Shown: in pieces, positions 17,719-27,243 of the stretch | How the letters are laid out: every line of letters begins with the position of its first letter | Position numbering within the stretch: position 1 is the stretch's first letter | Assembly (NCBI RefSeq): GCF_031326225.1 | Contig: NZ_CP133720.1 | Span: forward strand, 4,340,001 to 4,404,000 | Direction: 5' to 3' | DNA: 64,000 nucleotides | Origin: Undibacterium cyanobacteriorum | GTDB taxonomy: Bacteria > Pseudomonadota > Gammaproteobacteria > Burkholderiales > Burkholderiaceae_D | The notes under the pieces: generated by a model | Database searches by the model: none | What the model saw: the letters and a program-made list of their open reading frames with translations, nothing else | What the model was told of the DNA's origin: nothing | Program-made: the position numbers and the translations under genes

Positions 17719-20109
17719 CTAAAAACTACCGCGTAGACTCAAGAACCACTGCCGTGGTGGGATCGGGAAACTGACATAGCTTCCACTCGGCGCACCAACT
17801 TGCAGAGTTGAACTGCCCTGCTGATTCGTCAGATTGCTGACATGCAAACTCAGGTAATGATCACTCTTCGCACCTATCAATGTCGTGAGCCGATATTGCA
17901 TCCCCATGCCGAGTAGATGGTAACTCGGCACACTGAGATCATTGGTGAAGGTCGTGAAGCGTCTGCCGACATAATCTGAATCGACTTGCCACTCCCAATC
18001 AGCATGACGGAAAGCCAAGCGGGACTTATTCATCCACTGCGGCGAGGCGGGTACTTGTTGGCCTTTGGTCACCACTGGGGTAGTGCCGTTCAGATAATCG
18101 TCTTGATACACCGAACTGTTATACGACAAATTATTGCTCAGAGACCAGCCCGACTTCCAGTTGAGTTGGAGCGCAAGATCCACGCCTTGCGTTTTCACCG
18201 CGCCCACATTGGTCAAGATGGGATTGCCATTGACGATCGAAGAGATCACGGGACTAGGGCTGATCTGCAAAAGTCTGTCGTTAAACTGAACCAAATAGGT
18301 GGTCAGTTGAGCTTCAACCTGTTCGAGTCCGGTCGTCGCAGCAGTTTGATCAGATAGACGCGAACGCACCCGCCAACCGGCTTCTAAAGTTTTGGCGGTT
18401 TCCGGTTTAACGCTACGCTTAAATAGATCGAACGCTGCCTGACTATTCAAACTCCATGGCGATAATCCGACCGCGCCATACGTCACAAATTGGCGAAGGT
18501 TTTTTTGTAAATTGAAATACAGCTGCTGCTCCGCATTCATCTGCCACACCCCACCAAATTGCGGCAACCACCATTGTTTCGTGACAATACGGCCCTCAGG
18601 TAAAGCACTCGATCCGCCATTAATTGCGCCGAATTTTGGCTGCACAGGGAAGCGGCCATCGGCAAATTGCAAACTCGATTTCCATCCCGCTTGTAATTTC
18701 AATTGGGGGTGGATCTGCCATTCATCTTGCAGCGAAAATTGCACCAGCTTGTTATCAATTTCGCTTTCGTACTGCGTTATTTTTGGATCGCGCGGCGTTT
18801 GGTATGGCGTTATGGGTCGATTCACTTCAAGCGCATACCAACGTCGATCTGCATCGGAACGATTATGTTCAAGCCACAAACTCGCCATCCATTGATGTTG
18901 CTCGATTTTTTGCAGCCATTGTGAAATCAGACCGAAACGCCGGATGCGATATTCGGTCGTCCGCACTGCATAGCCCGAGCCGCCGAAGCTTTGCTTCAAT
19001 TCTGCGTTGGGAAAGTAAACCTTAAATAAATCGGGCAAACCCGCCACGCCGATCGGGCCAGCGACGGCGCCTAAACCATCGTCGGCGTGCGCATAGATTT
19101 GCTGACTCCACGCAGCGCCATCGCCCAGCTCTCGCTCGAATTTGACATAGGCCAGATGATCGCGCCGCTGTGCCACCCCAAAATAATTGCGATAGTTGGC
19201 ACCGTCTTGCAAAGGCGGCTGACCACGCTCATTCACATAATTCAGTGCCAACGCAAAATCGGGGTATGTGACTGGTCGCGTATAAGGAACAAAACGTTCC
19301 CGCACACCATTCAATACACCGTCTTCATTCGGCTCGGTTTTATCGGAATAACTGTAATAGGCCGTCACTTTGCTAGCACCGTTGTGCTTGACCCATTTAG
19401 CATTCAGATGCTCACCACCTTGAACCGCATCAAAATCCCAAGCACGTGCACGCAATCGGCTGGCCGACACATAGAACGCTTGATCATCCAATTCACCGCT
19501 GTCATAACGCACAAAACTACGACTCGCCGCGTAACTACCGATGCTTTGTGCATAGGTCCATGCGCTGCGTGGTGATGGATCTGATGAGTAGAACTCCAAG
19601 GTGCCGCCAAGATTACTGCTAGAGGCCGTCGCTAAATCACCTGCACCTGCATTAAGCACCACGTTACGAACATTTTCACTGATCACAGCGCGTTGCGGCG
19701 ACAAACCGTTGTAGTTGCCATACTGTTGATCACCGAGCGGCACGCCATCTAAGGTGTAGCCGAGCTGCTGGGCGCCGAAGCCATGAATAAATAAAGAAAA
19801 ATTCTGTTCGTTATTTCCCCAAGGATCGGCCGACTGAAAGGTCACACCGGGCAATTGATGAAAGGCCTTGAGGGGATTGAGTCCGGGCAGCTGCGCTTGA
19901 ATCGCAGGTCCCGATAAACTCAAAGAAGAGCGACTCTTTTGCGCTTGTATCAGAACCGCTGGTGTTTGAACCGTGGGTGGTGCTGTTGGCTCATCCGATT
20001 TCACCTCATCACTGGAAGAGGCGTGCTGGGCGAACGCATCAGCCCCTGCGCCGATCCAACAGCACATGAGCATCTGATACAAAACAAGATGGCGTCTTCG
20101 CATCGGCAT
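17719..20109 (-). CDS. TonB-dependent outer-membrane receptor
   Basis: The protein has 796 residues. A signal peptide ends near ADAFA|QH. The plug domain (about 60-190) holds LNPLKAFHQLPGVTFQSADPWG, LDGVPLGDQQYGNYNG and ENVRNVVLNAGAGDL. The rest is a beta-barrel of alternating aromatic strands, ending with a C-terminal phenylalanine (LSLRGSF), the usual barrel-assembly signal. The ligand cannot be told; no TonB box was clear. The solute-binding protein gene starts just upstream on the same strand and ends 6 bases before this start codon, so the two are probably co-transcribed and handle one nutrient. Confidence 0.88.
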   Translation of the reverse strand: MPMRRRHLVLYQMLMCCWIGAGADAFAQHASSSDEVKSDEPTAPPTVQTPAVLIQAQKSRSSLSLSGPAIQAQLPGLNPLKAFHQLPGVTFQSADPWGNNEQNFSLFIHGFGAQQLGYTLDGVPLGDQQYGNYNGLSPQRAVISENVRNVVLNAGAGDLATASSSNLGGTLEFYSSDPSPRSAWTYAQSIGSYAASRSFVRYDSGELDDQAFYVSASRLRARAWDFDAVQGGEHLNAKWVKHNGASKVTAYYSYSDKTEPNEDGVLNGVRERFVPYTRPVTYPDFALALNYVNERGQPPLQDGANYRNYFGVAQRRDHLAYVKFERELGDGAAWSQQIYAHADDGLGAVAGPIGVAGLPDLFKVYFPNAELKQSFGGSGYAVRTTEYRIRRFGLISQWLQKIEQHQWMASLWLEHNRSDADRRWYALEVNRPITPYQTPRDPKITQYESEIDNKLVQFSLQDEWQIHPQLKLQAGWKSSLQFADGRFPVQPKFGAINGGSSALPEGRIVTKQWWLPQFGGVWQMNAEQQLYFNLQKNLRQFVTYGAVGLSPWSLNSQAAFDLFKRSVKPETAKTLEAGWRVRSRLSDQTAATTGLEQVEAQLTTYLVQFNDRLLQISPSPVISSIVNGNPILTNVGAVKTQGVDLALQLNWKSGWSLSNNLSYNSSVYQDDYLNGTTPVVTKGQQVPASPQWMNKSRLAFRHADWEWQVDSDYVGRRFTTFTNDLSVPSYHLLGMGMQYRLTTLIGAKSDHYLSLHVSNLTNQQGSSTLQVGAPSGSYVSFPIPPRQWFLSLRGSF

Positions 20110-20115
20110 AGCACT

Positions 20116-21006
20116 TTAATTCAATTTGGGGCGATACCACAAAGTCGGATCATTCAATGGTGTTTCCTTCGGAAGCAGGTGATTCTTCAGATAAATCACG
20201 CGACGTTTCTTGAAGTTCGCATCTTCAATCGACTTGCCGTTGTACTTCCAAAAAATAGCATCAAACGAACCATCTTTCATCATCTTCCTGAGGCCCAACT
20301 CCAAGCGATCGCGCAGCTTGGTATTCGCTTGCGCCACAAAAAAATAATAGGGCCAAGGATAGTAAATCAGTAGATTCTCGTCGATCCGCAAATCCGGATT
20401 GGCCAACGACTCTTTATCGAGCTCATTAAAGATTTCATTAATCCCACGCGGGAACGCATCAAAGCGATGATAGCTCAACATGCGGAATAAATTACTGTAT
20501 TTCGCTTCGACGACGTTCATGCCGGCCGCTTTGTAAAGCTTAATGTCGTCCCAGCCGACGCCCTGACCAACACTGAGTTTTTTGAGATCATCCAAAGTCT
20601 TGATGTCTCTAAAAAGCTCTTGCTTATCTTTGTGCACCAACAGCAATCGATACCCCATGATGCCTTTGCGCAGCGGAATCCGAATCGGCAAATAGTTCTG
20701 CTCTTTTTCAACGGTGGTTGAACTCCAAACGACATTCAAATCACTTTCACGAGCCAAATTACTCAAATAGCGCAGACCATTTGTTTGTTGAGCAGACGCA
20801 CGTAGATGAAAGGGGCCAAATTCGGGGACAGTCTTTTCCAAAGCCACACGAAGAATTTCTTTGACGTCCTTAAACCGCGGGTCACCAGGTTCTTCATCCG
20901 CTGGATAGGTAATCTGCATGACCTGAGCAGCGATGCTGGACGCGCACAAACCAAGCGCCCCAAGCAGCCCTAACATGATCACCAATGAAAGACGAAAACC
21001 AAACAT
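20116..21006 (-). CDS. Periplasmic solute-binding-like protein co-transcribed with the TonB receptor
   Basis: The protein has 296 residues with a signal peptide ending at SSIAA|QV. It has the two-lobe pattern of transporter substrate-binding domains: the first strand MQITYPADEE, a LNVVWSSTTVEKEQNYLPIRIPLRKG hinge region, TLDDLKKLSVGQGVGWDD, and FDAFPRGINEIFNEL in lobe two. The late helix LRDRLELGLRKMMKDGSFDAIFWKYN is typical. No ABC permease adjoins. The stop lies 6 bases from the receptor start, so it likely binds or senses the imported ligand. It may alternatively feed the 7TM kinase system nearby. Confidence 0.74.
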   Translation of the reverse strand: MFGFRLSLVIMLGLLGALGLCASSIAAQVMQITYPADEEPGDPRFKDVKEILRVALEKTVPEFGPFHLRASAQQTNGLRYLSNLARESDLNVVWSSTTVEKEQNYLPIRIPLRKGIMGYRLLLVHKDKQELFRDIKTLDDLKKLSVGQGVGWDDIKLYKAAGMNVVEAKYSNLFRMLSYHRFDAFPRGINEIFNELDKESLANPDLRIDENLLIYYPWPYYFFVAQANTKLRDRLELGLRKMMKDGSFDAIFWKYNGKSIEDANFKKRRVIYLKNHLLPKETPLNDPTLWYRPKLN

Positions 21007-21504
21007 GCGTTTGCTTTACCAAGAAGACGAGACTGAGATACAAATGAGCCAAAAAGATGCCCCAAAATGATGCAATTTTAGTTAAATGTAGCACAGCCAG
21101 TTTCCAAGTAGAAACCAATTTAGAACCCGCGCCCTCATGCATGATGAATGACAAACTGCAATCGGCGTATTGAATTCTTTGAAAGTTCAGGTGAAACAAT
21201 GCTGGCTGCGGCTTCGCCGAGGGTGCCTGCAAACACCTCGTTCCACCCCATGCTGAACGCTACTTCCATTTGTTGCTTTTCTGAGATAACAAGACATGTT
21301 GTTTGCACAATTCAACGATCTCGATGAAATTTGCGGGGCGCAGCCTTGATTAACGCAGCGCAAGATCACCAATTATTCCACTAACTTCAGCGCAAATTGA
21401 CGTATTTGAGCCTCACTCAGAGTGCCGTTCGGCGCTATACTCACTGCCCGTATTCCTATCGATGACCACAAGTCAAATAACAAGACGCTTCCAAGGAGAA
21501 TCAA
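21007..21504. other. Gene-free stretch upstream of the S46 peptidase
   Basis: No convincing gene is present in these 498 bases. On the minus strand about 21500-21376 an open stretch reads like a protein C-terminus (AVSIAPNGTLSEAQIRQF, ending in a TAA), but it runs back into the peptidase ribosome site and has no start, so it is at most a decayed remnant. The far end (21493-21498, AAGGAG) is the ribosome site of the next gene. Confidence 0.4.
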
Positions 21505-23661
21505 TTGTTCAAAAAGCTCGCCCTACCTGCGGCGCTATTAGCGATGTCCGCACCAAGTTTTGCCGATGAAGGCCAATGGCAACCATATCAACTGCCGCAA
21601 CTCAAAGCCGAACTCAAAAAAATCGGGATCACGATTCCTGCCGAAAAACTGGCTGATTTATCCAAGCATCCTATGAGCGCCATCGTCTCTACTGGCGGTT
21701 GCTCGGCATCTTTTGTGTCGCCTGAAGGCTTGGTCGTCACCAATCATCACTGTGCTTACGATGCGATTCAACGCAATTCCAGCGCCAAGAAAAATTACAT
21801 CAATGACGGCTTCTTAGCCAAGACGCGCGCGGAAGAATTGCCCGCCGGTGCTAGCACGCGGATTTATGTCACCGACAAAGTCGACAATGTGACCAAGGAA
21901 GTTACACAAGGTTTGGCGGCGAACTTGAGTGGTCGTGAACGTCGCGAACAAATTCAAAGCCGCATCAAAAAACTGATTGCGGATTGCGAACAAGATAAAG
22001 CCTACCGTTGTTCAGTACCGAGCTTCCATCGTGGCTTAGAGTACTACCGCATTCGTCAGATGATGATACGCGACGTGCGCTTGGTGTACGCACCACCCGA
22101 TATGATCGGTAACTACGGCGGCGACATCGACAACTTCGAATGGCCACGCCACACCGGTGACTATTCATTCTTGCGCGCCTATGTCGGTAAAGACGGCCGC
22201 CCAGCAGATCCATCGCCAGATAATGTACCGTACAAATCCAAGGACTTCCTGGTAGTCTCGGCCGAAGGCATCAAAAATGGTGATCCGATTTTATTAGCGG
22301 GTTACCCTGGCCGCACCAGCCGCTACAAATTGCCATCGGAAATTCGCTTTGCGCGTGATGTGGACTACCCTGTCCGCGCTGCTGAAATGATGGCAGACAT
22401 CGCCACCATCGAAGCCGCGACCAAGGGCAATGCCGATGATGAAGTGCGTTACGCGAGCGTGGTCAAAGGCATCAATAATCGTCTGAAGAAAACACAGGGC
22501 TTGATCGACGGCTTCGCCCGCAAAGACATTGCCGCCATCAAAGACGCACAAGATGCCTCCTTCCGTAATTGGTTGATCGGCTCTAGCAAGTCACCCGCTG
22601 AAGCGAAAGCCTTGTTAGCCAAACTCGATGCCATCATCGCCGAAGATATGGCGCTGTCGCAGGAAGAGTTAGCCTACGGCGTTGCCACCAATAGCGACCT
22701 ATTCAATAGCGCACGCACTTTGTATCGCTTGGCAATCGAAAAAGAGAAACCGAACGCACAGCGTGAATCTGGTTATCAAGAACGTGACTTAGCCTTCATC
22801 AAAGGTCGCCTCACGCGCTTAGAGCAATCCTTTGTCGCCAAAGTCGACCAAGCCCGTTTGCAAGCGGCACTGCAACGTTACACGAAGCTCGATAAACATC
22901 CACAAGGTTTAGATGCTTTGCTACCGAGCGTGGAAGCTGTCGCTGCGATGTATCCAAAAACAAGTTTGACCGATACCGCCAAACGCTTAGCGTGGATGGA
23001 TAAAGATCGCGCTGCTTTCCACCAATCGGATGATGCCTTTATCCAATGGGCGGTGAAGCTCCACGACATCGGCATGTCTTTGGAAAATCGCCGCAAAGAA
23101 GTCGATGGACAACTCGACTTCATCATTCCGCAATACATGGAAGCGGTGATCGCGTGGAAGAAGAGCGAGGGCAAACCCGTGTACCCTGACGCCAACAGCA
23201 CCCTGCGCGTGACTTACGGCACGGTCGGTTCTTACTCACCACGTGATGGCGTGACCAAAGGCCCGTTCACCACGGTCGAAGGTATCGCCGAAAAACACAC
23301 CGGCAAAGATCCTTTCATCGCCCCAGCGAATTTATTGGCGGCGATCAAAGAACAGCGTTACGGCATTTTCAAAGATCCTATCCTCGGCACCGTACCAGTC
23401 GACTTCTTAACCAGCGCAGACACCACGGGCGGTAACTCAGGTTCAGCAGTGATGAATAAACGCGGTGAGTTGATCGGCTTGAATTTCGATTCCACTTACG
23501 AATCGATCACCAAAGACTGGTACTTCGACACCAAGATCACCCGCGCCATTCACATGGATATCCGCTACATGTTATGGGTGATGAAAGAAGTCGATCATGC
23601 TGACAATATTTTGCAGGAGATGACGATTAAGTATCCGAAAAATGCCGGCGCTAAGAAATAA
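21505..23661 (+). CDS. S46 family dipeptidyl-peptidase (DPP7/DPP11-type), TTG start
   Basis: The protein has 718 residues and starts at TTG (21505) with a strong AAGGAG seven bases upstream; no ATG is better placed. A signal peptide ends at APSFA|DE. Chymotrypsin-like S46 features are present: the His in VVTNHHCAYDAIQ (near residue 80), the Asp region GGDIDNFEWPRHTGDYSF, and the serine in TTGGNSGSAVMNKRGE (near 650). These enzymes release dipeptides in the periplasm and suit a peptide-using lifestyle. The S1 pocket residue separating DPP7 from DPP11 specificity could not be settled here. A terminator follows. Confidence 0.9.
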   Translation: MFKKLALPAALLAMSAPSFADEGQWQPYQLPQLKAELKKIGITIPAEKLADLSKHPMSAIVSTGGCSASFVSPEGLVVTNHHCAYDAIQRNSSAKKNYINDGFLAKTRAEELPAGASTRIYVTDKVDNVTKEVTQGLAANLSGRERREQIQSRIKKLIADCEQDKAYRCSVPSFHRGLEYYRIRQMMIRDVRLVYAPPDMIGNYGGDIDNFEWPRHTGDYSFLRAYVGKDGRPADPSPDNVPYKSKDFLVVSAEGIKNGDPILLAGYPGRTSRYKLPSEIRFARDVDYPVRAAEMMADIATIEAATKGNADDEVRYASVVKGINNRLKKTQGLIDGFARKDIAAIKDAQDASFRNWLIGSSKSPAEAKALLAKLDAIIAEDMALSQEELAYGVATNSDLFNSARTLYRLAIEKEKPNAQRESGYQERDLAFIKGRLTRLEQSFVAKVDQARLQAALQRYTKLDKHPQGLDALLPSVEAVAAMYPKTSLTDTAKRLAWMDKDRAAFHQSDDAFIQWAVKLHDIGMSLENRRKEVDGQLDFIIPQYMEAVIAWKKSEGKPVYPDANSTLRVTYGTVGSYSPRDGVTKGPFTTVEGIAEKHTGKDPFIAPANLLAAIKEQRYGIFKDPILGTVPVDFLTSADTTGGNSGSAVMNKRGELIGLNFDSTYESITKDWYFDTKITRAIHMDIRYMLWVMKEVDHADNILQEMTIKYPKNAGAKK

Positions 23662-23682
23662 ACGCAAAGGTGGGTAGGTAGC

Positions 23683-23716
23683 AAAACGGTCGAGTGCAAA
23701 CTCGGCCGTTTTTCTT
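23683..23716 (+). terminator. Terminator of the S46 peptidase gene
   Basis: AAAACGG-CGAGT pairs with ACTCG-CCGTTTT around a GCAA-type loop (23683-23714), followed by TTTCTT. It lies 22 bases after the stop. Confidence 0.85.
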
Positions 23717-23810
23717 TAAGGGATATGCGATGTTGGATGAAAAGCGCAGGACAAGGCTTTAGCACTTCCGAAGATGATTCGATGCACGACACTCAATCAT
23801 GTGACGCACA

Positions 23811-24752
23811 CTATCTTTTAGGTTCAAGTGCAGTGTAATCGCCACCTTTTACAATCTCAGCAAGACGCTTAGCGAAAGAAGTGAGTTGAGGAATTCGGCC
23901 GCCTTCGCCGATGGAATGAAGCTCCATCTCGACTTGATGTTGGTAGTCATTTGCGCAAATATTCGTTAACAGGCACGCCATCAACACCTCGGCACTCCCT
24001 TCGTCACAACGCTTACCGAACGAACAAGCGACCAATTTCCATGCTTGCATCATATTGCTACCCGCTTGCGTATTGACCTCGTAGGGCACCCCATCTAACC
24101 AATAGCGAGCATTCTTGCCTGATCGCTCGACATTCAAATAGGGCCCGTACTGCTCAATCAGCAAAGGATCTCTTGAATCAAGAACCTGCTTTTTGAGGTC
24201 GTTAAATTTTTGATTTTTGCTCTGAAGATTTTTTTCATGTCTTGCCGACATAAAAAGATCTGATAGCTTTTGATATACATCTCCGCGATGTCGAGCTTCT
24301 TCTACCAATGCATCCATCGCTTTGTCGGTGAGTTCGGAATCCAAATAAGCTTGGCACTGATACTTTAGTTTTTCGTAGGCAGCACTACGTTTCGAATAGT
24401 TTTCAGAAGAAAAGTAGGTGCCGTACTTCATAATGTCCTTGTGACCGAGAACCGCTTTGATATCTCGGCATGTCTTTATTGCTCCCGCGGCATATTCAAA
24501 GCCCCCAATCTCTGGATGTTGTTTGGCCCATTCAGCAAAAGCGCGCATATCTTGTGTCGTTGCGAACCTTTTAGAAAGTTCGGCGTTGATAGCATTCGAA
24601 TCGACACGCGATCTAGCCAGCTCATCAGAAGGCGCTCGACGTTCGGTAGCACTTGCAACTGAAGAGGCATGGGCAGACAACGATGCATCTGCGATGACCA
24701 GTCCTTCCTTCGGCTTTTGTGAAAGAAAAAAATAAGCAGCTCCAATAATCAA
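23811..24752 (-). CDS. Unrecognised membrane-anchored protein, start region possibly frameshifted
   Basis: The frame begins at TTG (24752) and gives 313 residues, starting with the second half of a membrane helix (LIIGAAYFFLS). The first half lies just upstream in another frame: the ATG at 24793 reads MHAKLKFFLVAVS and then hits a stop at about 24751. Together they would form one normal N-terminal anchor, so a one-base frameshift near 24752-24757 is likely (real or a base error). The rest is helical and charged, with cysteine pairs (KTCRDIKAV, ACSFGKRCD, MACLLTNICAND) at about residues 93-275. I recognise no family. It is probably an inner-membrane-anchored periplasmic protein. Confidence 0.6.
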   Translation of the reverse strand: MIIGAAYFFLSQKPKEGLVIADASLSAHASSVASATERRAPSDELARSRVDSNAINAELSKRFATTQDMRAFAEWAKQHPEIGGFEYAAGAIKTCRDIKAVLGHKDIMKYGTYFSSENYSKRSAAYEKLKYQCQAYLDSELTDKAMDALVEEARHRGDVYQKLSDLFMSARHEKNLQSKNQKFNDLKKQVLDSRDPLLIEQYGPYLNVERSGKNARYWLDGVPYEVNTQAGSNMMQAWKLVACSFGKRCDEGSAEVLMACLLTNICANDYQHQVEMELHSIGEGGRIPQLTSFAKRLAEIVKGGDYTALEPKR

Positions 24753-25013
24753 CAGGAGACTGCGACAAGGAAAAACTTCAACTTAGCGTGCATATTGTGC
24801 TTGGATTTACTTGCTACATTTTGAGAGAGACTTAGTATCACCGGGTTCGAGAATTGGGAGGTATCGGATACACGCTGTCGCTGACCCAGCCGTTTTTTAT
24901 CTGGCTTGATGGCATGAAGCCTCACTCTAGGCGACAGCCAACAAAATTGCATTTTTACTCATCCTAAACCATAATTGCGTGGCTTATCAATTTATTCATT
25001 ATTTGTCCCTTCT

Positions 25014-27086
25014 ATGCGCTTACTTCATTCCTTAGCTGTCACCACAGCATGTGCTTCATTACTTGCTTGTGGTGGTAGCGGTTCATCCACAGCAACCAAG
25101 TCTCCTGACACGTCAACGACCACTCCAGCGCCAGCCATTGCAAGCCTGATCGCAGGCTCATATTACGGCGCAGGAAATGCCAATGGAAGTTTGACCGCGG
25201 CAAGCATCACCGCGCCAGCTGGGGCCGTCACTGATAGCGTAGGGAATATGTTTTTTGTAGACTCAAGTGACAGTACGATCCGCAAGGTCACTCCCAGCGG
25301 GAGCGTCACAAGCTACGCAGGTGTGTCAGGAAAGCGCGGTACAAATGACGGGCCTCGCGACTCAGCCAATTTCACAACACCAATGGGCTTGGCCATTGAT
25401 GCACAAGACAACCTTTATGTTTCTGACGTCGGCGTTAATAATATTCGAAAGATCAGTAATGCCGGAGTTGTCACAACGGTAGCGGGCATCGCCAGCGACA
25501 CACTAGAGGTCGTGAATGGGACAGCAAATACAGCCAAATTCGCAGCACCATTTGCTTTGGCAGTCGATAGCACGAACAATATCTATGTCATCGAAAATAC
25601 AGGTCGCCTTAGAAAAATATCTTCCTCTGGCATTGTTTCAACACTAGCAGGTCCCGATCAACTTTTCGCTAGGGGAGCGAGCGACGGAAGTGGTGCCAAT
25701 GTGCGCTTCAATAGCCCAAAAGGTATCGCGATTGATAAGGACAATAACATCTTCATCGCCGATACTAACAATGGCACGATTCGAAAAATCACCCCTTCTG
25801 GCCTCGTCTCGACCTATGCCGGAAAAGCAGGATCTCTAGGATCCACAGATGGTTCAATCAATACGGCACTTTTTTCCTCGCCGCGCTCACTTCGTTTTGA
25901 TAAACAAGGAAATTTGTACGTCGTCGAAGCCGCCAATAATGTCATCCGCAAGATCAGTAGCGCTGGTATCGTCAGCACAGTGGCAGGTAATGCGAATGCC
26001 GTCGGTGCCTATGTCGATGGTGTCGGCGGTATCGCGCGTTTCAATTTTCCAAGAGATATTACCTTCGACCTTGCAGGCAATGCGTATGTCTCTGATCTCA
26101 GTAATTCCACCATTCGAAAAATCACGACTGACGGCATGGTCTCTACCTGGTTTGGACCGAAATCCAATTCAGGTATCGCTGACGGTAACGGTGGTCGAGC
26201 GCAATTTTTTGGCCCCAGTGGCATCGTCAGTGATAACGTCGGAAATTATTACGTATCAGACACTAGCAACCACACTATTCGCAAAGTGAGCGCCAGCGGT
26301 GATGTCACCACGCTCACCGGAAGCCCGACAGAATACGGATCGACCGATGCGAACAATCGCCTCTCTCAGTTCAACTCTCCGCTCGGTCTGACATTCGACA
26401 AAAACGGATTTTTGTATGTTGCTGATTCAGGCAATGAAGCGATTCGCCGCGTCAATACCGCAGGTGACGTGACTACCTTCGCGCGAGGAGGATCTTCTGC
26501 GACTATGGGTGCCCCACACGGTTTAATTTTTGATGCCAGTGGCAATCTGCTCGTGACCGACAACACCTATAACGCCGTGCGTAAAATTTCGCCAACGGGC
26601 CAAATAAGCCTCTTCGCTGGCTCACCGAACGGTCTACCGGGCAGTAGTGATTTCATGGGTGTAAGCGCCAGCTTTAACTGCCCATCGGGTATCGCAATCG
26701 ATAAGGCAGGGTTCATCTACGTCGCCGACACCTGCAACCATACGATCCGTAAAATTAATCCAAATGGCCTTGTCTCCACATATGCTGGTCGGGCTGGCGA
26801 AAGTGGCAGCACAGATGGCGACCTCAACTCGGCACGCTTTAACTTTCCGTATGGTCTCAAATTCGACGCCAACGATAATCTATATGTCAGCGAATCTGGC
26901 ACAAGTCTCATTCGAAAAATTAGTCCCGCTGGCTTGGTCTCGACGTATGCAGGCGTTGCTGGTAGCGCCAATTTAGTTCCCGATGCTGGTAGCAAGACCC
27001 TGGCTTACCCTCGAGGTATGACCTTTGATGCGCAAGGACGCTTAGTTGTACTGATGAACAACGGAGTATTTGTGATTAATCGCTAG
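25014..27086 (+). CDS. NHL-repeat lipoprotein (about 11 repeats)
   Basis: I choose the ATG at 25014 (about 690 residues) since it gives a proper lipoprotein signal with lipobox LLAC then GGSGS; the upstream TTG at 24975 adds an odd tail. After a Thr/Ser-rich linker, about eleven NHL-type repeats of 50-60 residues follow, each with a D..GN.Y..D....IRKI....G..ST.AG pattern, such as DNNIFIADTNNGTIRKITP. NHL repeats form beta-propellers that bind proteins, RNA or sugars; bacterial exported ones often lack a known ligand. Eleven repeats suggest two propellers or a superhelix. It is probably outer-membrane anchored. No operon partner is obvious. Confidence 0.84.
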   Translation: MRLLHSLAVTTACASLLACGGSGSSTATKSPDTSTTTPAPAIASLIAGSYYGAGNANGSLTAASITAPAGAVTDSVGNMFFVDSSDSTIRKVTPSGSVTSYAGVSGKRGTNDGPRDSANFTTPMGLAIDAQDNLYVSDVGVNNIRKISNAGVVTTVAGIASDTLEVVNGTANTAKFAAPFALAVDSTNNIYVIENTGRLRKISSSGIVSTLAGPDQLFARGASDGSGANVRFNSPKGIAIDKDNNIFIADTNNGTIRKITPSGLVSTYAGKAGSLGSTDGSINTALFSSPRSLRFDKQGNLYVVEAANNVIRKISSAGIVSTVAGNANAVGAYVDGVGGIARFNFPRDITFDLAGNAYVSDLSNSTIRKITTDGMVSTWFGPKSNSGIADGNGGRAQFFGPSGIVSDNVGNYYVSDTSNHTIRKVSASGDVTTLTGSPTEYGSTDANNRLSQFNSPLGLTFDKNGFLYVADSGNEAIRRVNTAGDVTTFARGGSSATMGAPHGLIFDASGNLLVTDNTYNAVRKISPTGQISLFAGSPNGLPGSSDFMGVSASFNCPSGIAIDKAGFIYVADTCNHTIRKINPNGLVSTYAGRAGESGSTDGDLNSARFNFPYGLKFDANDNLYVSESGTSLIRKISPAGLVSTYAGVAGSANLVPDAGSKTLAYPRGMTFDAQGRLVVLMNNGVFVINR

Positions 27087-27112
27087 CGCCAATTTTAGAT
27101 AGACACAATCTG

Positions 27113-27144
27113 GTCACTGAGTTCGATCAATGACGGGATTGTGT
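27113..27144. repeat. Hairpin downstream of the NHL gene
   Basis: ACACAATC (27113-27120) pairs with GATTGTGT (27137-27144), and GTCA with TGAC inside. There is no T-run, so terminator activity is uncertain. Confidence 0.4.
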
Positions 27145-27243
27145 TGCGCAGTAGTGAGAGCATTTACATCGTATCGACTGACTAAGACGGCTAAGATTAG
27201 GCGCTCCGTGAATATCGCCACACTATCAACGAGGAATTAACTG

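Noticed and set aside
21376..21500. Minus-strand open stretch reading like a protein C-terminus (IAPNGTLSEAQIRQF)
   Set aside because: It has no start, overlaps the peptidase ribosome site and matches no family I know; chance or a very old remnant.
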